Source: Chromera velia (Eukaryota > Sar > Chromeraceae). From it: a stretch of 35,336 nt of DNA. Each line of letters begins with the position of its first letter. Position 1 is the first letter of the stretch. Made by a program: the position numbers and the translations under genes. Positions 1 through 11,400 of this stretch are shown in pieces. The notes below the pieces were generated by a model. That model was not told where the DNA came from. It made no database searches and saw nothing but the letters and a program-made list of their open reading frames with translations. Where the stretch lies: NCBI GenBank assembly GCA_018398765.1, contig JAHBMJ010001527.1:15001-50336 (forward strand). Reading direction: 5' to 3'.

Positions 1-126
1 TCAGTTATTATACGTGCGCGCCCGCGAGCTATGCCGTTCTCATGCATGCAGGCCCGGCCCGAGCTAAGCGATGCTAATTCTAATTAAGTGCTCCACAAGC
101 CCACACTTCCTGGCAATCACCTCATA
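1..126. repeat. Direct repeat, copy 1 (126 bp)
   Basis: The same 126 bp recurs at 2464-2589 in the same orientation with two differences (one T/C, one G/A). This copy begins at the window edge, so the true repeat may extend further left. It contains CATGCATGCAGG. No coding capacity was recognised. Confidence 0.9.
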
Positions 127-2463
127 CATGCCCGCCCACCAGACCAACGTCCACGCTTGGTTCAAATTCAAGCATGCACCTCACACATGCTTGCTCATAG
201 GGCGGGTGGGTAGGAAAATCCACACAACAAGTAATTTCAAACACTCTGACTAATGACTCTTGCCTGAGACTCTCCTTGTGCTAGTCTCCTCTCGCTTCGA
301 CATCGATCCGCACTTCTGCGATCTCATCTGAGGGCATCCCTAAGATGGCACACAAAAGGCGTCCAAAGCTTCCCAAGCATGCACAAGCGAGATCAAAGAT
401 TCATTCATGTAGTTTTCGCATCCAATGCATTGCAAACGCAAGGCATTCATGCGTGCGACTGTCTCAGGAGACTCCAGTGATTTCTGACTGGATGCACTCA
501 CTCTCTCTGTCCAGAATCTTCTCATTCAGGGTCACTGGAAGGACTCACTTAATCACTGATATTCACTCTGAGACTTCACGACAGCACGTGCAGTACCCAG
601 CCCACAATGCACGCGCAGACATGGGATAGACTCGAGTCACTGGACGTCATTTTTCCTTCCTTTGTCTTCTTTTGACCGAGTAGGTATCGTGCAATGCAGC
701 CAGCTATAAATATAGGTGGCAAACAAAACACGGCCACTCTTGTATGCGCTTCGGGCACTCCCCAAGCAACGCACACACACTCGGTTTCTCTCATATGAAG
801 CGATCGCAGACAGAGCATAAGGAGCTCAACTGCACGCACTCAGGAGACTCGAGGCTTTGAAAGTTCTGTGAAAGACTGTATGCTAACTGAGCATGACAGT
901 CGTCTCAGAGGTTACTAATAAAACACCATCCAGTCAGACAGAAAGCAGAAAGCAGCACAAAGCACACACTCCTAAAAATCACTCGAAGTGTGCCCTTTGA
1001 CTGTAAAAATCTCAGTGAAGCTCTCTTCTTTCTTTTCAAATAAACCAACACAGATCGACACAATCCTTCATTCCCGGCAATCGACCGAGCTCTCATGTTC
1101 GATGTGAATGGTAGTCGACTGAAGGGGACCCACCATTCAATGAAGTAATACAGTCCGCTGCGGCGGCCCAGCCGCAGGGGCCCCAAACTGCATGACTCCG
1201 TATTCAAATACTGGGTTCGTCCCAACACAGATCGCACCACTCTTGAAATCAACTGAACATTGGAAATCCATATGTGTCGACCTCTTACCCTCGCTCGCCC
1301 TTCTCTCCTGTCTTTCTTTTTCTTCTTTGCTTTGCAGAGTGTCTGATTTTTCTCTTTATTTCATTTCTCAATCTCTCTTTCAATTCTTTTCCCTCTTTCT
1401 TTTCTGTACAATGTTCTCCTATGCCCAGACGAATAGAGGGAAAGATTAGAGAACAGATAAAAAGAACACACTTACTCTCACCCCATTGCCTTGGTTAAGG
1501 CTCCCATCTCTCTCTTTCATCATTCTTTCTTTCCTTTCTCCCCAACTATCTCTACCACCCATTCATATTTCATAAACGGAGAAAGAAGACAATCAGAGAG
1601 ATTCAGAGAGACAGAAGGATCAACCCATAAAGTAACAATACAACACCAACCTCCACCCTTACTCCAGCCTTCCTTCCCTTCAAATCACACACACCCAAAC
1701 CCAGACACAAACAGCAAAAACAAAAGCAGAAGCGGTTTCTCCCGGTTTCCAGGAATCTACTAGAGGAATCCATTGGTGATTCCGATGAATACAAGCGCAG
1801 CCGCCGTATCGGGGCACTCTCTCAGTAGGCAACAGCATCCAGTGCTCCATGACGTCATCAGGGTTGGAAGTCAGACTGAGTCTCATCGATCTTCCCCCTC
1901 ACTTCTGAGACTCCCTATTTCTCCCTGCTTTCGGTTCCAAGTTCTCCTCCATTTTTCCAGCAATGTTCCGTTCATACTGCTCTCTCACCACAAGTGGTAG
2001 AAAGCAAAAACACCTCTCAGACCTCTTCAGCTCCTCATCTTCCCTCAAGGACACCACAAAATTCAAGACAGAATGAAACAACACAACAGAGCTGAAAAGA
2101 GTTTAATCTGTTTTAGGCTTTCAATCATCTGGCTGCCACAACACTCTACACAACCTGGTGATTCATGTGGGTAGCCCACCTGTCTTCATCAATCTATTTC
2201 CTTTCATTTCATGTCATACTGTCTGCCCCTGTGTAACCAAAAGCTCTGCTAAACCAACTGTAAGGGGCGTACGGGGCTCTTAAGTAACAGTAGCTTCTAG
2301 AAGAGAGTACTCTAGCGCTACTGTAAGCCTTGTCAAAGTCTACAAAGTTCCGAGGGAGAAGTCGGTAAGTCTGGCAGTCAAACTTCATGCGATGACTCTT
2401 GGAATCAGACCCACTCTTATGCTTGATCTACTGATTGCATCACTGTGCATGCTCATATATCGA
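127..2463. other. Non-coding interval between the two 126-bp repeats
   Basis: No convincing gene was seen. Short ORFs on both strands are rich in Ser, Pro, Phe and Leu because of pyrimidine-rich DNA (1290-1560) and CA-rich DNA (1640-1720), and none has a recognisable motif. A nested hairpin lies at 2287-2324: arms ACAGTAGC and GCTACTGT enclose a second pair CTAGA/TCTAG. If the 126-bp repeats are ends of one element, this would be its non-coding interior. Confidence 0.5.
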
Positions 2464-2589
2464 TCAGTTATTATACGCGCGCGCCCGCGAGCTATGCCGT
2501 TCTCATGCATGCAGGCCCAGCCCGAGCTAAGCGATGCTAATTCTAATTAAGTGCTCCACAAGCCCACACTTCCTGGCAATCACCTCATA
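2464..2589. repeat. Direct repeat, copy 2 (126 bp)
   Basis: It matches 1-126 at 124 of 126 positions. Homology stops sharply after CACCTCATA, so 2589 is a real right boundary of the repeat. The left boundary cannot be set because copy 1 is cut by the window edge. Confidence 0.9.
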
Positions 2590-3747
2590 TTGACCCTAGA
2601 CAACCGCGTTTTCTTTCTGCATTCGTTTTGCCTAGGCATGAACATTTGTATGCCTGACCCGTTGGCAGTCAGTAGCTGCCAGTCAACAGGAAGACTGGCA
2701 GTCTAACAAGTTGGGTGCCTGCAGACAGAGAGGCGCATGCATAAGTGAGGAAGAAATAAGAGCACAGAAAGGCGCATGAAGACGCAAGTCATATTTTTAT
2801 CTAAGCTTCTCACCAAGCACGGAAAGATGGAAATGGTTGCAAAAAGACCCAGAAAGCAGCACAAGCCAGATAAAACCTGCTGCAAGGACCTGGATTGAAG
2901 ACACAAATCGAAAAAAGTCATTCTCCTTTACTCCTCAGCCCACACATCTGACTCATACTACATTTTCTACATCATTTTTTGGCTCAAAAAGTCAAACCAA
3001 GGCGCGGTCTCACCCGGAATAATATTTAAGGTGATGTTTCTGGTCTTCTTTTTCAATCTTCGAACCAGAAACATACTCAAATTTGGCAACAGGAGGCCAC
3101 AGAAAGATGAAACGAAAAGGGGACGTATGCATAGGTATGAATTGGCATAGACGGTCAAACAGCTCAGTGCGCGTCAGCACATGGAGTGCGCGCAAGCACC
3201 CAGTCGGGCAATTTTGTCACACCCATACAGAAAGATTCTATTTATTATTGAGAATTCCCATATATGGATGATTAAGGGTTTTTTCATGTATGCCGCGTCC
3301 CCATATATGAGAGGCGGATCTAACCTAGTTTGTTGATTTGTTTCGTCCTACGACTACCAGTGACGAAAATAGGTGTAACTTCGATCACCCTGATACAGCT
3401 GATCAATCGCGGCCTCACAACAGGTTGGACAATCAAAAGAGAGAAAAAAGAGACAGAGGGGATGCAGGGCAAAAACCTTCAAAACACTTCAGTTCTTTCA
3501 TTGAAAAAAGGCTACCCTTTTAATTAGAAAGACTTTAATTGTGGAGAAGTGCATCCCATACGTTTTCCATCCCTTCAAAGAACTCCTGCTTTAAACACCC
3601 TATCAAAACTCTTTCTTTAAATTCAGTTCCCGAAACTTTTTTGATTCATTTGCTTACACTTTTACCGATCTCCCTTCTGTTTTCTCGCATTGCCAAAGAA
3701 ATTCCTTCAGTTTGCGCCCTCCCGTATATCTACTATACCTAATACGG
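2590..3747. other. Intergenic, no gene recognised
   Basis: Only short ORFs without motifs occur on either strand. The one structured item is the 94-bp dispersed repeat listed separately. TGGCAGTC/CTGCCAGTC words recur near 2665-2705. Confidence 0.5.
3267..3360 (+). repeat. Dispersed 94-bp repeat, copy A
   Basis: The reverse complement of this stretch matches 30491-30584 at 89 of 94 positions, with no gaps. All five differences are transitions. The other copy lies inside the hAT-type element at the far end of the window, so this may be a fragment of a transposon family. Confidence 0.88.
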
Positions 3748-3757
3748 CGAGCTTTTT

Positions 3758-4590
3758 TTTTTTTAGCCACACGCACCTGCATACGTTTTTTTAGACACAT
3801 GCGCGGGGGGGGGCGCGAGGGCCCCGGAAAGCCACTGCCAACAGGGTTACCGTTTTTTTGGCGGTAGACAAGCTTCATTACCGGTAACCGGTAATTACTG
3901 GCAGAGTTTGCTGGCAGTTGGCAAAGACTTGGCAAAATTCTAACAGTCACTAACACTTTTCAATAACCTAAGTCCTAGGTTATAGGTCAATCAATCAATC
4001 ACTTAAGGCTGGACTTAAGGTCAATTCAAAAAGTTAATGCGTCTTCTGTAGGGACAGCTATGCGGCCAGTATGCTTGAAGATGATGCAGGTCAAAGCGAT
4101 GGGTCCCATCTTACACTTGGCGCCCAAAGACGGAGAACCGCTGGCCGTAATGACCACAGCTAGCCCAAACAGATGCATTTGTACGATTCCAACAATGGAA
4201 AGAGTCTGTCTCAAAGTTTGGGCGGTCCCCCCAATCCAGTGCTCCAGCCTCCAAAGAAAGACCCGCCTTTTTACCACTTATAGGGGTGAAACAGTTAAAA
4301 ATTTATTTTTTTTCAATATTTTTTTTATTTTTTTTGTGTGTGAATAGGCTTTTCAAATGCCAATAAACACTTAAAAACATGTTTTTGAAGGTTGGCGCCG
4401 CAGACAAAATTTTTTTTTTTTGGACCCTAATTTTTATTATTTTTTTTGTCGGTAAAAGGAAGGCAGACTGAGGCCATTACTGGTTACTGGCAATTGCCGG
4501 TAGACTAGACCTGTTACCGACCAAAAAAGCAACCCTGACCGCCAAAAATAGTCCCACAAGCGAAAAAAACGCGCCGTCTATGCGCATCTC
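3758..4590. repeat. Local repeat copy A, split by an inserted element
   Basis: The left part (3758-3841) and right part (4538-4590) together match the uninterrupted copy at 4624-4760. They share T-tract/TAGCCA, a GCGCGGGG block, GGAAAGCCA(C/T)YGCCAA and the GTCCCGCAAGCG-like segment. The break falls exactly where the 696-bp element begins and ends. Confidence 0.8.
3842..4537. mobile_element. hAT-like non-autonomous element (MITE-like), 696 bp
   Basis: The left end begins CAGGGTTACCG and the reverse-complemented right end begins CAGGGTTGC. Both continue with a T tract, a GG(T)CGGTA block and GGTAACC/CCAGTAACC-type words, giving imperfect inverted ends of about 40 bp. The 8 bp before it is ACTGCCAA (3834-3841) and the 8 bp after it is ACCGCCAA (4538-4545), a 7/8 target duplication. 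An 8-bp duplication and CAGGG ends are typical of the hAT superfamily. The interior has two overlapping ORFs (4026-4277 minus, 4060-4347 plus) of 83-95 residues, neither recognised, and no transposase. The nearby copy at 4624-4760 shows the uninterrupted target. Confidence 0.82.
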
Positions 4591-4623
4591 ACCTCTCCAC
4601 CGTCTCCATCCTCCGTCTGCGCC

Positions 4624-4760
4624 GTCTTTTTTTTTTAGCCATACACGCCTGCATGCGTTTTTTTAGACACACGCGCGGGGGGCGCGGGGGCCCTGGAAAG
4701 CCACCGCCAAAAATGGTCCCGCAAGCGAAAAAAGCGCTCCGTCTACGCGCATCGCGCCCC
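4624..4760. repeat. Local repeat copy B (empty site)
   Basis: This is an uninterrupted version of the repeat split at 3758-4590. It reads through GGAAAGCCACCGCCAA into the following sequence without the 696-bp insertion, so it serves as a paralogous empty site. Confidence 0.8.
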
Positions 4761-4771
4761 AACCACGCGCG

Positions 4772-4818
4772 ACCGGCCCCAGAAAGACTACCGTCAAAAA
4801 TGGTCCCGCAAGCGAAAA
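4772..4818. repeat. Local repeat copy C (partial)
   Basis: A third partial copy of the same unit: CGGCCCCAGAAAGACTACC followed by a TCAAAAATGGTCCCGCAAGCG-like core that is nearly identical to copy B. Confidence 0.7.
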
Positions 4819-4945
4819 ATTAACCAAACACTCCCCCGGGGTGAGTGCCTTGCGCGCGCCGCGCCATATGACTCGCGCCCGTGAAAAAGGTGAGTGCCTT
4901 GGAATTGAAATTATCCGGCTGGGGACATTTGACGGGCTATAAATG

Positions 4946-4975
4946 TTTGACAGGCCAGGGATTTTTGGCAAGCCT
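4946..4975 (+). repeat. TTTGACAGGCC repeat, left of the RT frame
   Basis: This begins TTTGACAGGCCAGGGAT and aligns in the same orientation with 7659-7689 (about 25 of 31 positions). Related words (TTTGACGGGC, TTTTAACAGGCC) lie around it at 4928-5035. The pair brackets the reverse transcriptase frame and could mark element ends. Confidence 0.5.
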
Positions 4976-5103
4976 GTACAAGCCTGCCAGCCGAGCTCAC
5001 TAACCAGCCTACGCCAGGCTATTTTAACAGGCCATGTACACGTTATTTTGACAATTCTTACTCTGTTTGTGGGGGGGAGGGTGACGACGTAAATGGGGGG
5101 GGA

Positions 5104-7047
5104 GTGACTGAGGAATCTATAGATGCGACGTGCACCGATGGTTCTGCGTGTCCATGTCAATCCCTCGGGATCATGTATAGTTTGGACTGCCTTGATGGAC
5201 ATGTCTGCTCTCTGCTCTCTCTTTCTCCTCGTCTCCGGTCTGCTCTCTCTCTTCCCTCGAATTTTTCTGCTACTTCTAAGCTGTGGCCCAGGTCTGGGGG
5301 ATGGAAAGGGGTGAGGAAGGGTTTGTTATCTTTTTTATCGTACGTGAATGCACTCAGGGGAGGTCTTGTGGGTCAAAGATGTAGGGGGCGTATGTCCGTA
5401 TCTGCTGCTGCATGGGCAGATCTACAATGTCGTTGGTTCTCCATATTAGAGGTGTATCGTTTAGGCCCCAAGTTGCCTGAGAAGGGGTCTGCGGTTGTGA
5501 AGGCGATGAAGGCTGTGCTTGTCATTACACCCGTAGATAGAGCTAAGGGCGACTTAGCCTTCCTCTGCCATCGGATGTATATTGCGTGTATACATAGGGC
5601 CTTCCTTGCGGATGCCGCATATGTTCGACTTACTCTAACACAAATCGCTGATCGTGAGTCTCTGTTGTTTGATCCATCTTTGTGGTCTGTCCCAATAAAG
5701 ATATTCATGGCTCAGTTTGCGATTCCTAGCAGAACACGACACGAGTTTGGGACGGGGATTTTATGGCCACAGAGGAAGTCTTAGGGGTCCGATGGTTTGG
5801 TTGTGGGCGGGTGGGATGCATTGAAATTCAGGCAGTTGGTTTCATATGCAAAGCACTGTTGGAAGGGGGTCTTTTCTTTTTTCTGCAAGGTTCTTAACGG
5901 ACTCTTGAAATTTTTTGCACCACATTGTGATTTGAATTCTGTTTTCCAGTTTTAAGAAATGTTGGGTGACTTCAACGTTGGGTTCGGACGGGTTGCAGAC
6001 AGGGCGTCGTCTATGCGTGCCTTACCGAGCTGGCCGATAGGTTCGGTTGCAATTGCGGTGGATAACATTAAGGCGTACTTTCCATCTTTACCCCGAGCTG
6101 ACTTTTTGTCTTCCCTCGATGCTTTGGTGTGTTTTCTTTCTTCTTCTTCCAGGCATCGTTTTGCTGTGCTGAGAAAGGGGGGGTCTGTTTTCATGAAGAG
6201 TACGGGCCCTGCTGTCGGGGAAGCGTGGCTCACAAGGTGTGTGAAGAAGAAACAAGAGGTTTTCCTCTCCACACACGCAAACCATGCACATGCTACCTGT
6301 GTTTCGTTGAGTTTGTTGTGTGATTTAATTAGAGTTGACTTTAATTCAAATACTATCCGGGTGTTGGGGGAGAGGGTTGCTCAGGTGGAGGGATTCCCGC
6401 AAGGGAGCCCGTGTTCACCTGGGGGCACACATTTTTATGCTGCATGGAAGGAATATCAGAAAGCACTTCTCCTGAATGTCACTTCATGGCAGTCCTCTAA
6501 GTGGTTCATGAGGCGATACATGGACGATCGGACGTTGATGGCTCGTTCTGTCGCTCCCAATTTTCTTGGAAACGATCCTTTTATGCTTTCGCTACAGCGC
6601 TATGATTTCTACCATGGTACATGTATTTTGGAGAGACAGTATGGAAAGGAGGTTTTGGGTCTCTCTCTCTTCACTCTCGAGAGTGCCCCAAAAGTTGTTC
6701 TGTTCTCTCCAAAGAATCCGAACAGAGCTGTTTTTTCCCCTTTCATTGATGGGTCTTTAGAAACTCCACATGGAAGTGAATTGTCGTTACATTCTTCCGT
6801 TCATTTGCGTCCCCGGTTCGTTCATGGGAATGCATGTGTGGTCAGCCGCTCTGCGCGTTCAGGTCTGATATGTGGTCACGTTACAAGAATGCTTTTATCC
6901 GCAAATCTACCCACCTGTTTGATGGTAAAGGAGTTGTCATTAATGTTCGTTGAATTGTTGTCCTTGCGATGGCCTTTTAATTTTCTCAAGAAACAATATT
7001 TGCGTGTTTTAGTCCGTACGGCCAGCACGGATCTGATTGAAGGATGA
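5104..7047 (+). pseudogene. Reverse transcriptase of a retroelement, interrupted by two in-frame stops
   Basis: One reading frame runs the whole length, broken by TAG at 5782-5784 and TAA at 5953-5955. The 56 codons between the stops are open, so the two ORFs (226 and 362 codons) are parts of one frame. The second part carries RT palm motifs in the right order: motif A as AVDNIKAYF with Asp at 6061, the GFPQGSPCSP block at 6391-6420, and the catalytic YMDD box at 6517-6528. It ends at TGA 7045-7047. No endonuclease, integrase, RNase H or GIY-YIG domain was seen. The RYMDD box and the downstream FVxGN...R segment recall Penelope-like or related protist RTs, but that assignment is weak. The first ORF opens at GTG 5104; the frame is open further upstream, so the true start is unknown. 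Decay is the simplest reading; stop readthrough or an intron over 5782-5955 is less likely. Confidence 0.75.
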
Positions 7048-7658
7048 TTGAATGAAATTGCGTTTCTGGAGTGCTTTAGGCCAACGATGTATTGAATATG
7101 TTTACAAGTGTATCTTCCTTATTTCGATTCTTTTTATCCTATTGATCTTCGATCGAACGTCTCTTTTACGTAGCACACAGAGCCAGAAGCAATAGAAAAA
7201 AGACAGTGGCGAGACCGAAGGGGGCGGTCGCGCGTGATGTTGTGTGTTAGAATTGCGGTTGCTCGTCTGGCATGTCAGGATTGAGAGTGTGCGCATTGGT
7301 ACTGCGGCTTGTGCCAGGACGATTTTAAATTGTGCGCGCAACCGATCGTTCACGGGGGTGGTGTTTGAGCCATGCCGAGATTTATTGATTTTTCGCGCTG
7401 TACGTGTATTTGGCATTGAATTGGCATGCATCCGTCTATCTATACATGCGTACTGGGATACAGGCATGTGAGATTTCGAGTAGAAGGATTGCTCTTCCAC
7501 TGAACACAATGCTGCCGCCTACTAGCATAGTGCAGAGACGGTTAGGACATACGTTACAGCTGTCTGAAGTAACGCGATTTCTAAGGTAACACTAATTGAC
7601 AGGACTAATGGCCGGTATGCTGGGATGTGCTATGTATCCACGAACCCTCAAGAAATTT

Positions 7659-7689
7659 TTTGACAGGCCAAGGATATTTAACGGGCCTG
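7659..7689 (+). repeat. TTTGACAGGCC repeat, right of the RT frame
   Basis: This is the direct-orientation partner of 4946-4975. A further TTTTTTGACAGGCCAGG copy lies about 50 bases downstream, near 7710-7726. Confidence 0.5.
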
Positions 7690-7876
7690 GTGATCTTCAC
7701 CGGCTCACTTTTTTGACAGGCCAGGCTAGTATATTAATAGATCGTTATAGAGTAAGATACATGCATGCATTTGCCATGCATCTGACGCAAGCAAGCTTGC
7801 GAACAGCCCCGGAAAGCAAGAAAAATGATAACTGTACGATTGACGCACGCCAGCCAGTCGACCACCCCCCCCCCCC

Positions 7877-7940
7877 NNNNNNNNNNNNNNNNNNNNNNNN
7901 NNNNNNNNNNNNNNNNNNNNNNNNNNNNNNNNNNNNNNNN
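7877..7940. other. Assembly gap (64 N) between C tracts
   Basis: The N run is preceded by about 14 C and followed by 9 C, then GGGAAAAAAGCCCGGGGG. Polymerase stalling on a long C tract is the likely cause. The gap size may be arbitrary. Confidence 0.98.
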
Positions 7941-8447
7941 CCCCCCCCCGGGAAAAAAGCCCGGGGGTAAGCGCCGCATCTGACGCACGCATGGTGCAAA
8001 TTCAGCCTTTCGGGGCCGGGTTTTTGCCGAAAGACAGCGTGCGTGCACGCACGTGGGCTGGGGTATTTCTGTTTTCTAAGTGCCCCCCGCTTCGCTTTCC
8101 GGGGCCATATACGCGTACTTTTTCATTGGCCCCATATTGGCCCCTTTGTGTAGAGCCGCTCGCTTCGCTCGCTGCTCCTCCGTCTCGTCAGAGAATTTTC
8201 TCGCGTCGGCATTCCGGCCTCGGTCTTCTTTCTCCAGGAAATTCTCCTGCTCGGATTTTGATGTGCCCGGCCTATGCCCGGCCTACAATAGACGGACGGG
8301 ACTTTGCTCGAGAGCCTGCCCTGACTGGAGGATGGATGTATTCAACTTGACAGATTTCGCTGGGCTGTAAGCATTCATTATATGGAAGTCTGAAGAGTCG
8401 ACTTCCAGCCTTCCTTAAGGTTCAGTTGAATTCCGGTTTCGAAAACC

Positions 8448-11400
8448 ATGGCGGCAAACGGGAACAAGGGACGAGACGGCAGTCTCGGATTGGCAGGGAT
8501 GCAGGGAAAGGCCAAGCGTGGGAAGACGGCTCCTTCCAGCAGAAACTTTGAGGAGGAGATGGATGCCATTCAGCACACGCGTATCGAGAGAAAAAACGTG
8601 TTCGATTATTTCTATTCAGAACCTCTCTTTTTGAAGCACCACTTTCTCCCTTTCCTCGGTGCACCTGGAATTTTCCTGCGCTTGATCAACATGCGCATGG
8701 CTGCAGCGTATTCAGAGAAAACCACCAGCCTTTCCTGGGCCCTCCACAATAGGGAGACTTTCCTCTGGGCAAATTTCGACTCCATCCTTGCAAAGGGTAT
8801 ACGAAAGAAAACCCTTGACCTTGCAGCCACACCCCTGACAGTGCTGTACTTCTGCAGCCGTTTCGGCCTCTTGCCGATGATTCAGTTTTTGTTTGAGCAT
8901 TGGGGGGAAAGAAAGGCTCTTGATGTTGACAAGTGGCTGGGGTTGGTCCCTAAGGAGACTGCTGATGCTGCGTGGAGACGGTGGACACATATCGTTCCCG
9001 GCAATAACACAGGTGTCGTTCCGCTCTATCAAGCGTACCCCCTCCCTGACCCGAAACTGCTCCTCGTGTCAGCTGCCCTCGAAGAAGGTCGCGTTGACTT
9101 GCTCAACTGGTTGAGACGGCAGTTTCAAGAAGACCCTGAATATCGCCGAGAGTTCGGAAGGGCCAGCCCTCTCCAGCAGCTGTTCATCCATGCTGCGTTT
9201 GACTCTGCAACAAATGGCTGCCTGAGGGCTGCTTACTTGGGTGACCCCTCAACGTCGCTGAGGAGCCTCCGGTGGCTCCACTCAGGCCTCGGAGTTCCTC
9301 TCCCTGATGCCGTTCCCTCCGATATTGTGGGATTCTGGGAATGCACTTCGTTGTGTCTGCACTCCCCCTACGTGTCTGTTTTCACAGGCAAGACATACAC
9401 AGAGGTACGTCAGTGAATTGAAGTAGAGTCTGTCGTGTACTTGGATAGATGGATTTCGGCGGGAAGCAAACTTTTTGTACGTCAGAGGTAACTCAGGGAG
9501 TGGGAGGGAGCTTTCAGCTAGAAAGACAGAGACGGATCATGCAGAGAGCACAAGCTGTGTTGGACAGAATCAAGCAGAGACAAAGTTGGCACGCATTCTG
9601 GAGAGATGATGAGTAGTTTACAATTTCTGTCGATGAAAAGTCTCGGAGGGAGAAAAACAGGGGGGCGGGGGATGGCAACTTGAAGGAGCGGGCACTGATT
9701 CACTCGAATGCATCGGGCCGTCATGCCCCGGCCTCTGCCTGCATGTGTGTGTGTGTGTGTACTTGCAGGAGGGGGTGGATTTGCTCCTCCGCTACCTCGT
9801 CAAGGTCGGAGCTCTGAGTAGAGAGGAGGCCCTTGAGGTCTTTGCAAGGACTGGTTGCCTGTCGGGGCTCAAACGGGAACTCACATTCCTTCGCAGAAAC
9901 AGGTCGGACCGAGAGAGAGAGCGCAAACGTTTTTTGTCTACAGCAGCTGACCACCCCGTCTCTGGCACGTTATACAGCTTGCTTTCATTTGAGGCTCTGG
10001 GGAAGGACATACAAACATTAATTTGGTCAGAGACAGGCGGGCAGACAAAACAGACAGCCAGAGAAGCATGAAAACAAATGGACAGGCATGCCGACAGACA
10101 AATAGACAGATAACCAGGCCGCCAAATAGATAGACAGGCCGCCACTCGAATAGATAAACAGCCAGAAAGAGAGACAGGCAGACCGACATGTGCGGTGTGT
10201 GTATCTGTGTGTGCTGCAGAAGCCGAGACTTGGAGAGAATGTGGAGGCGCGCTACTGAGACTGCCGTGCTTCACCGCCAGCTGCCACTGCTGGAGTGGAT
10301 GTGGGAGGAGCCAGATCTGCCGTGCATCGGTGAGAATGCTGTATTGCCCCTGGTCCCAGAGGGGGGCGGAGAGGATGAGGACGAAGACATTGACGGGCCT
10401 GATGCTGAGGATGACAGCGTCGAGGCACAGGCAGAAAGGAACGGGACGGGGATGCTCAAGTCCGCCCTGGATTGCATCGACGGGGAGGGCGTCAAAATGG
10501 CCTCATGGGTTCTTCGGCAGCAGAACCCGAGCCTCAGGGTGTCTCCTCAGCTGTACTCGCATGCAGCCATTTTGGGGGCAGAGGAGCTAGAGGTTGTGCG
10601 GAAGGCGGTGGGCACTGGTGATTCTGTTGCGGGTGGCGCAAGTGAGGGGGGGAGTGCATATAAGCCGCCACGGGAAGCGCTACTCGTGAGTACGTCAGTC
10701 AGTCAGTCAGTCAGTCAGTCAGTCAGAGGAGCAAGAAAGCGGAAAGGAAAGGAAGGAAGGAAAGAGAGAGGGATCCAGGATAAAAGTGAAACTGCGCCGA
10801 CGCCTGCGGGGCCTCCCTTTCTTTCTCTTTCCGCCCACCCTTGTGATATGCCCGGGCTTCTGTGCCTCACGCTGAGGCTAGCTGTTTTCTCTCTCTGCCG
10901 ATGACTTGCTCTTCTACTGATTTTTTTTCTGACTTGATGCCCCCGCCTTCTCCACGATCATTCTGCAGTTGCCCTGACATGCTCTTCTCAGAAAGTTTTG
11001 GCAGAGAGACAGTCATGTGAAGTGCAACACAGACATGAAATCATCCGTCTCCCTCCGTGCTTTGTTCCTCTCCTCTGTCTGCGTGTGTGGGCAGGAGAGC
11101 ATCGAGTGACGTGCAGTTTCAGTGTGTCGGTCGTGTGCAAGGAAAGGGAGCATTTTGTCTTCGCTCCTCCCTCTCTCTCTCTCTTCCAATTCTCCCTCCG
11201 TGCAGGAGTCGATTCGCTCCTCTAACCTTTCCTCCTTCCGATGGCTTTGCACTGCCCACCCCGCCCGCCCGGATGTCACACCGCTCAACGGCGGGGCGGA
11301 GAGAAGGGTAATTCTCCCAGCCCTCCCACCGCTGCGTGTCACAGAAAACATCCGGAAGCTCAGCGCACGCTCTCTGTGGGTACAGCCTGCCTTGAGGGTG

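Larger units (their letters stand above)
7048..8447. other. Intergenic interval with assembly gap
   Basis: No gene was recognised. It holds the right TTTGACAGGCC repeat, the gap at 7877-7940, and GC-rich short palindromes (for example CCCCGCTTCGCTTTCCGGGG near 8086-8105, and GCTCGCTTCGCTCGC near 8158). The last hundred bases are presumably the promoter and 5' leader of the gene starting at 8448. Confidence 0.5.

Noticed and set aside
1..2589. LTR retrotransposon
   Set aside because: The paired 126-bp repeats lack TG...CA ends, and there is no primer-binding site, polypurine tract, gag or pol between them.
4663..5202. Minus-strand ORF of 179 codons
   Set aside because: It lies across local repeats B and C; repeated VNFSLAGPFLTVVF-type segments are translations of the DNA repeat, not a protein family.
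7102..7509. Minus-strand ORF of 135 codons downstream of the RT frame
   Set aside because: No motif, composition typical of chance, no splice or start context that supports it.
10694..10725. CRISPR-like or other array from the repeated GTCA and the 44-bp units at 32220
   Set aside because: Contiguous tandem repeats with no spacers, in a eukaryotic sequence.
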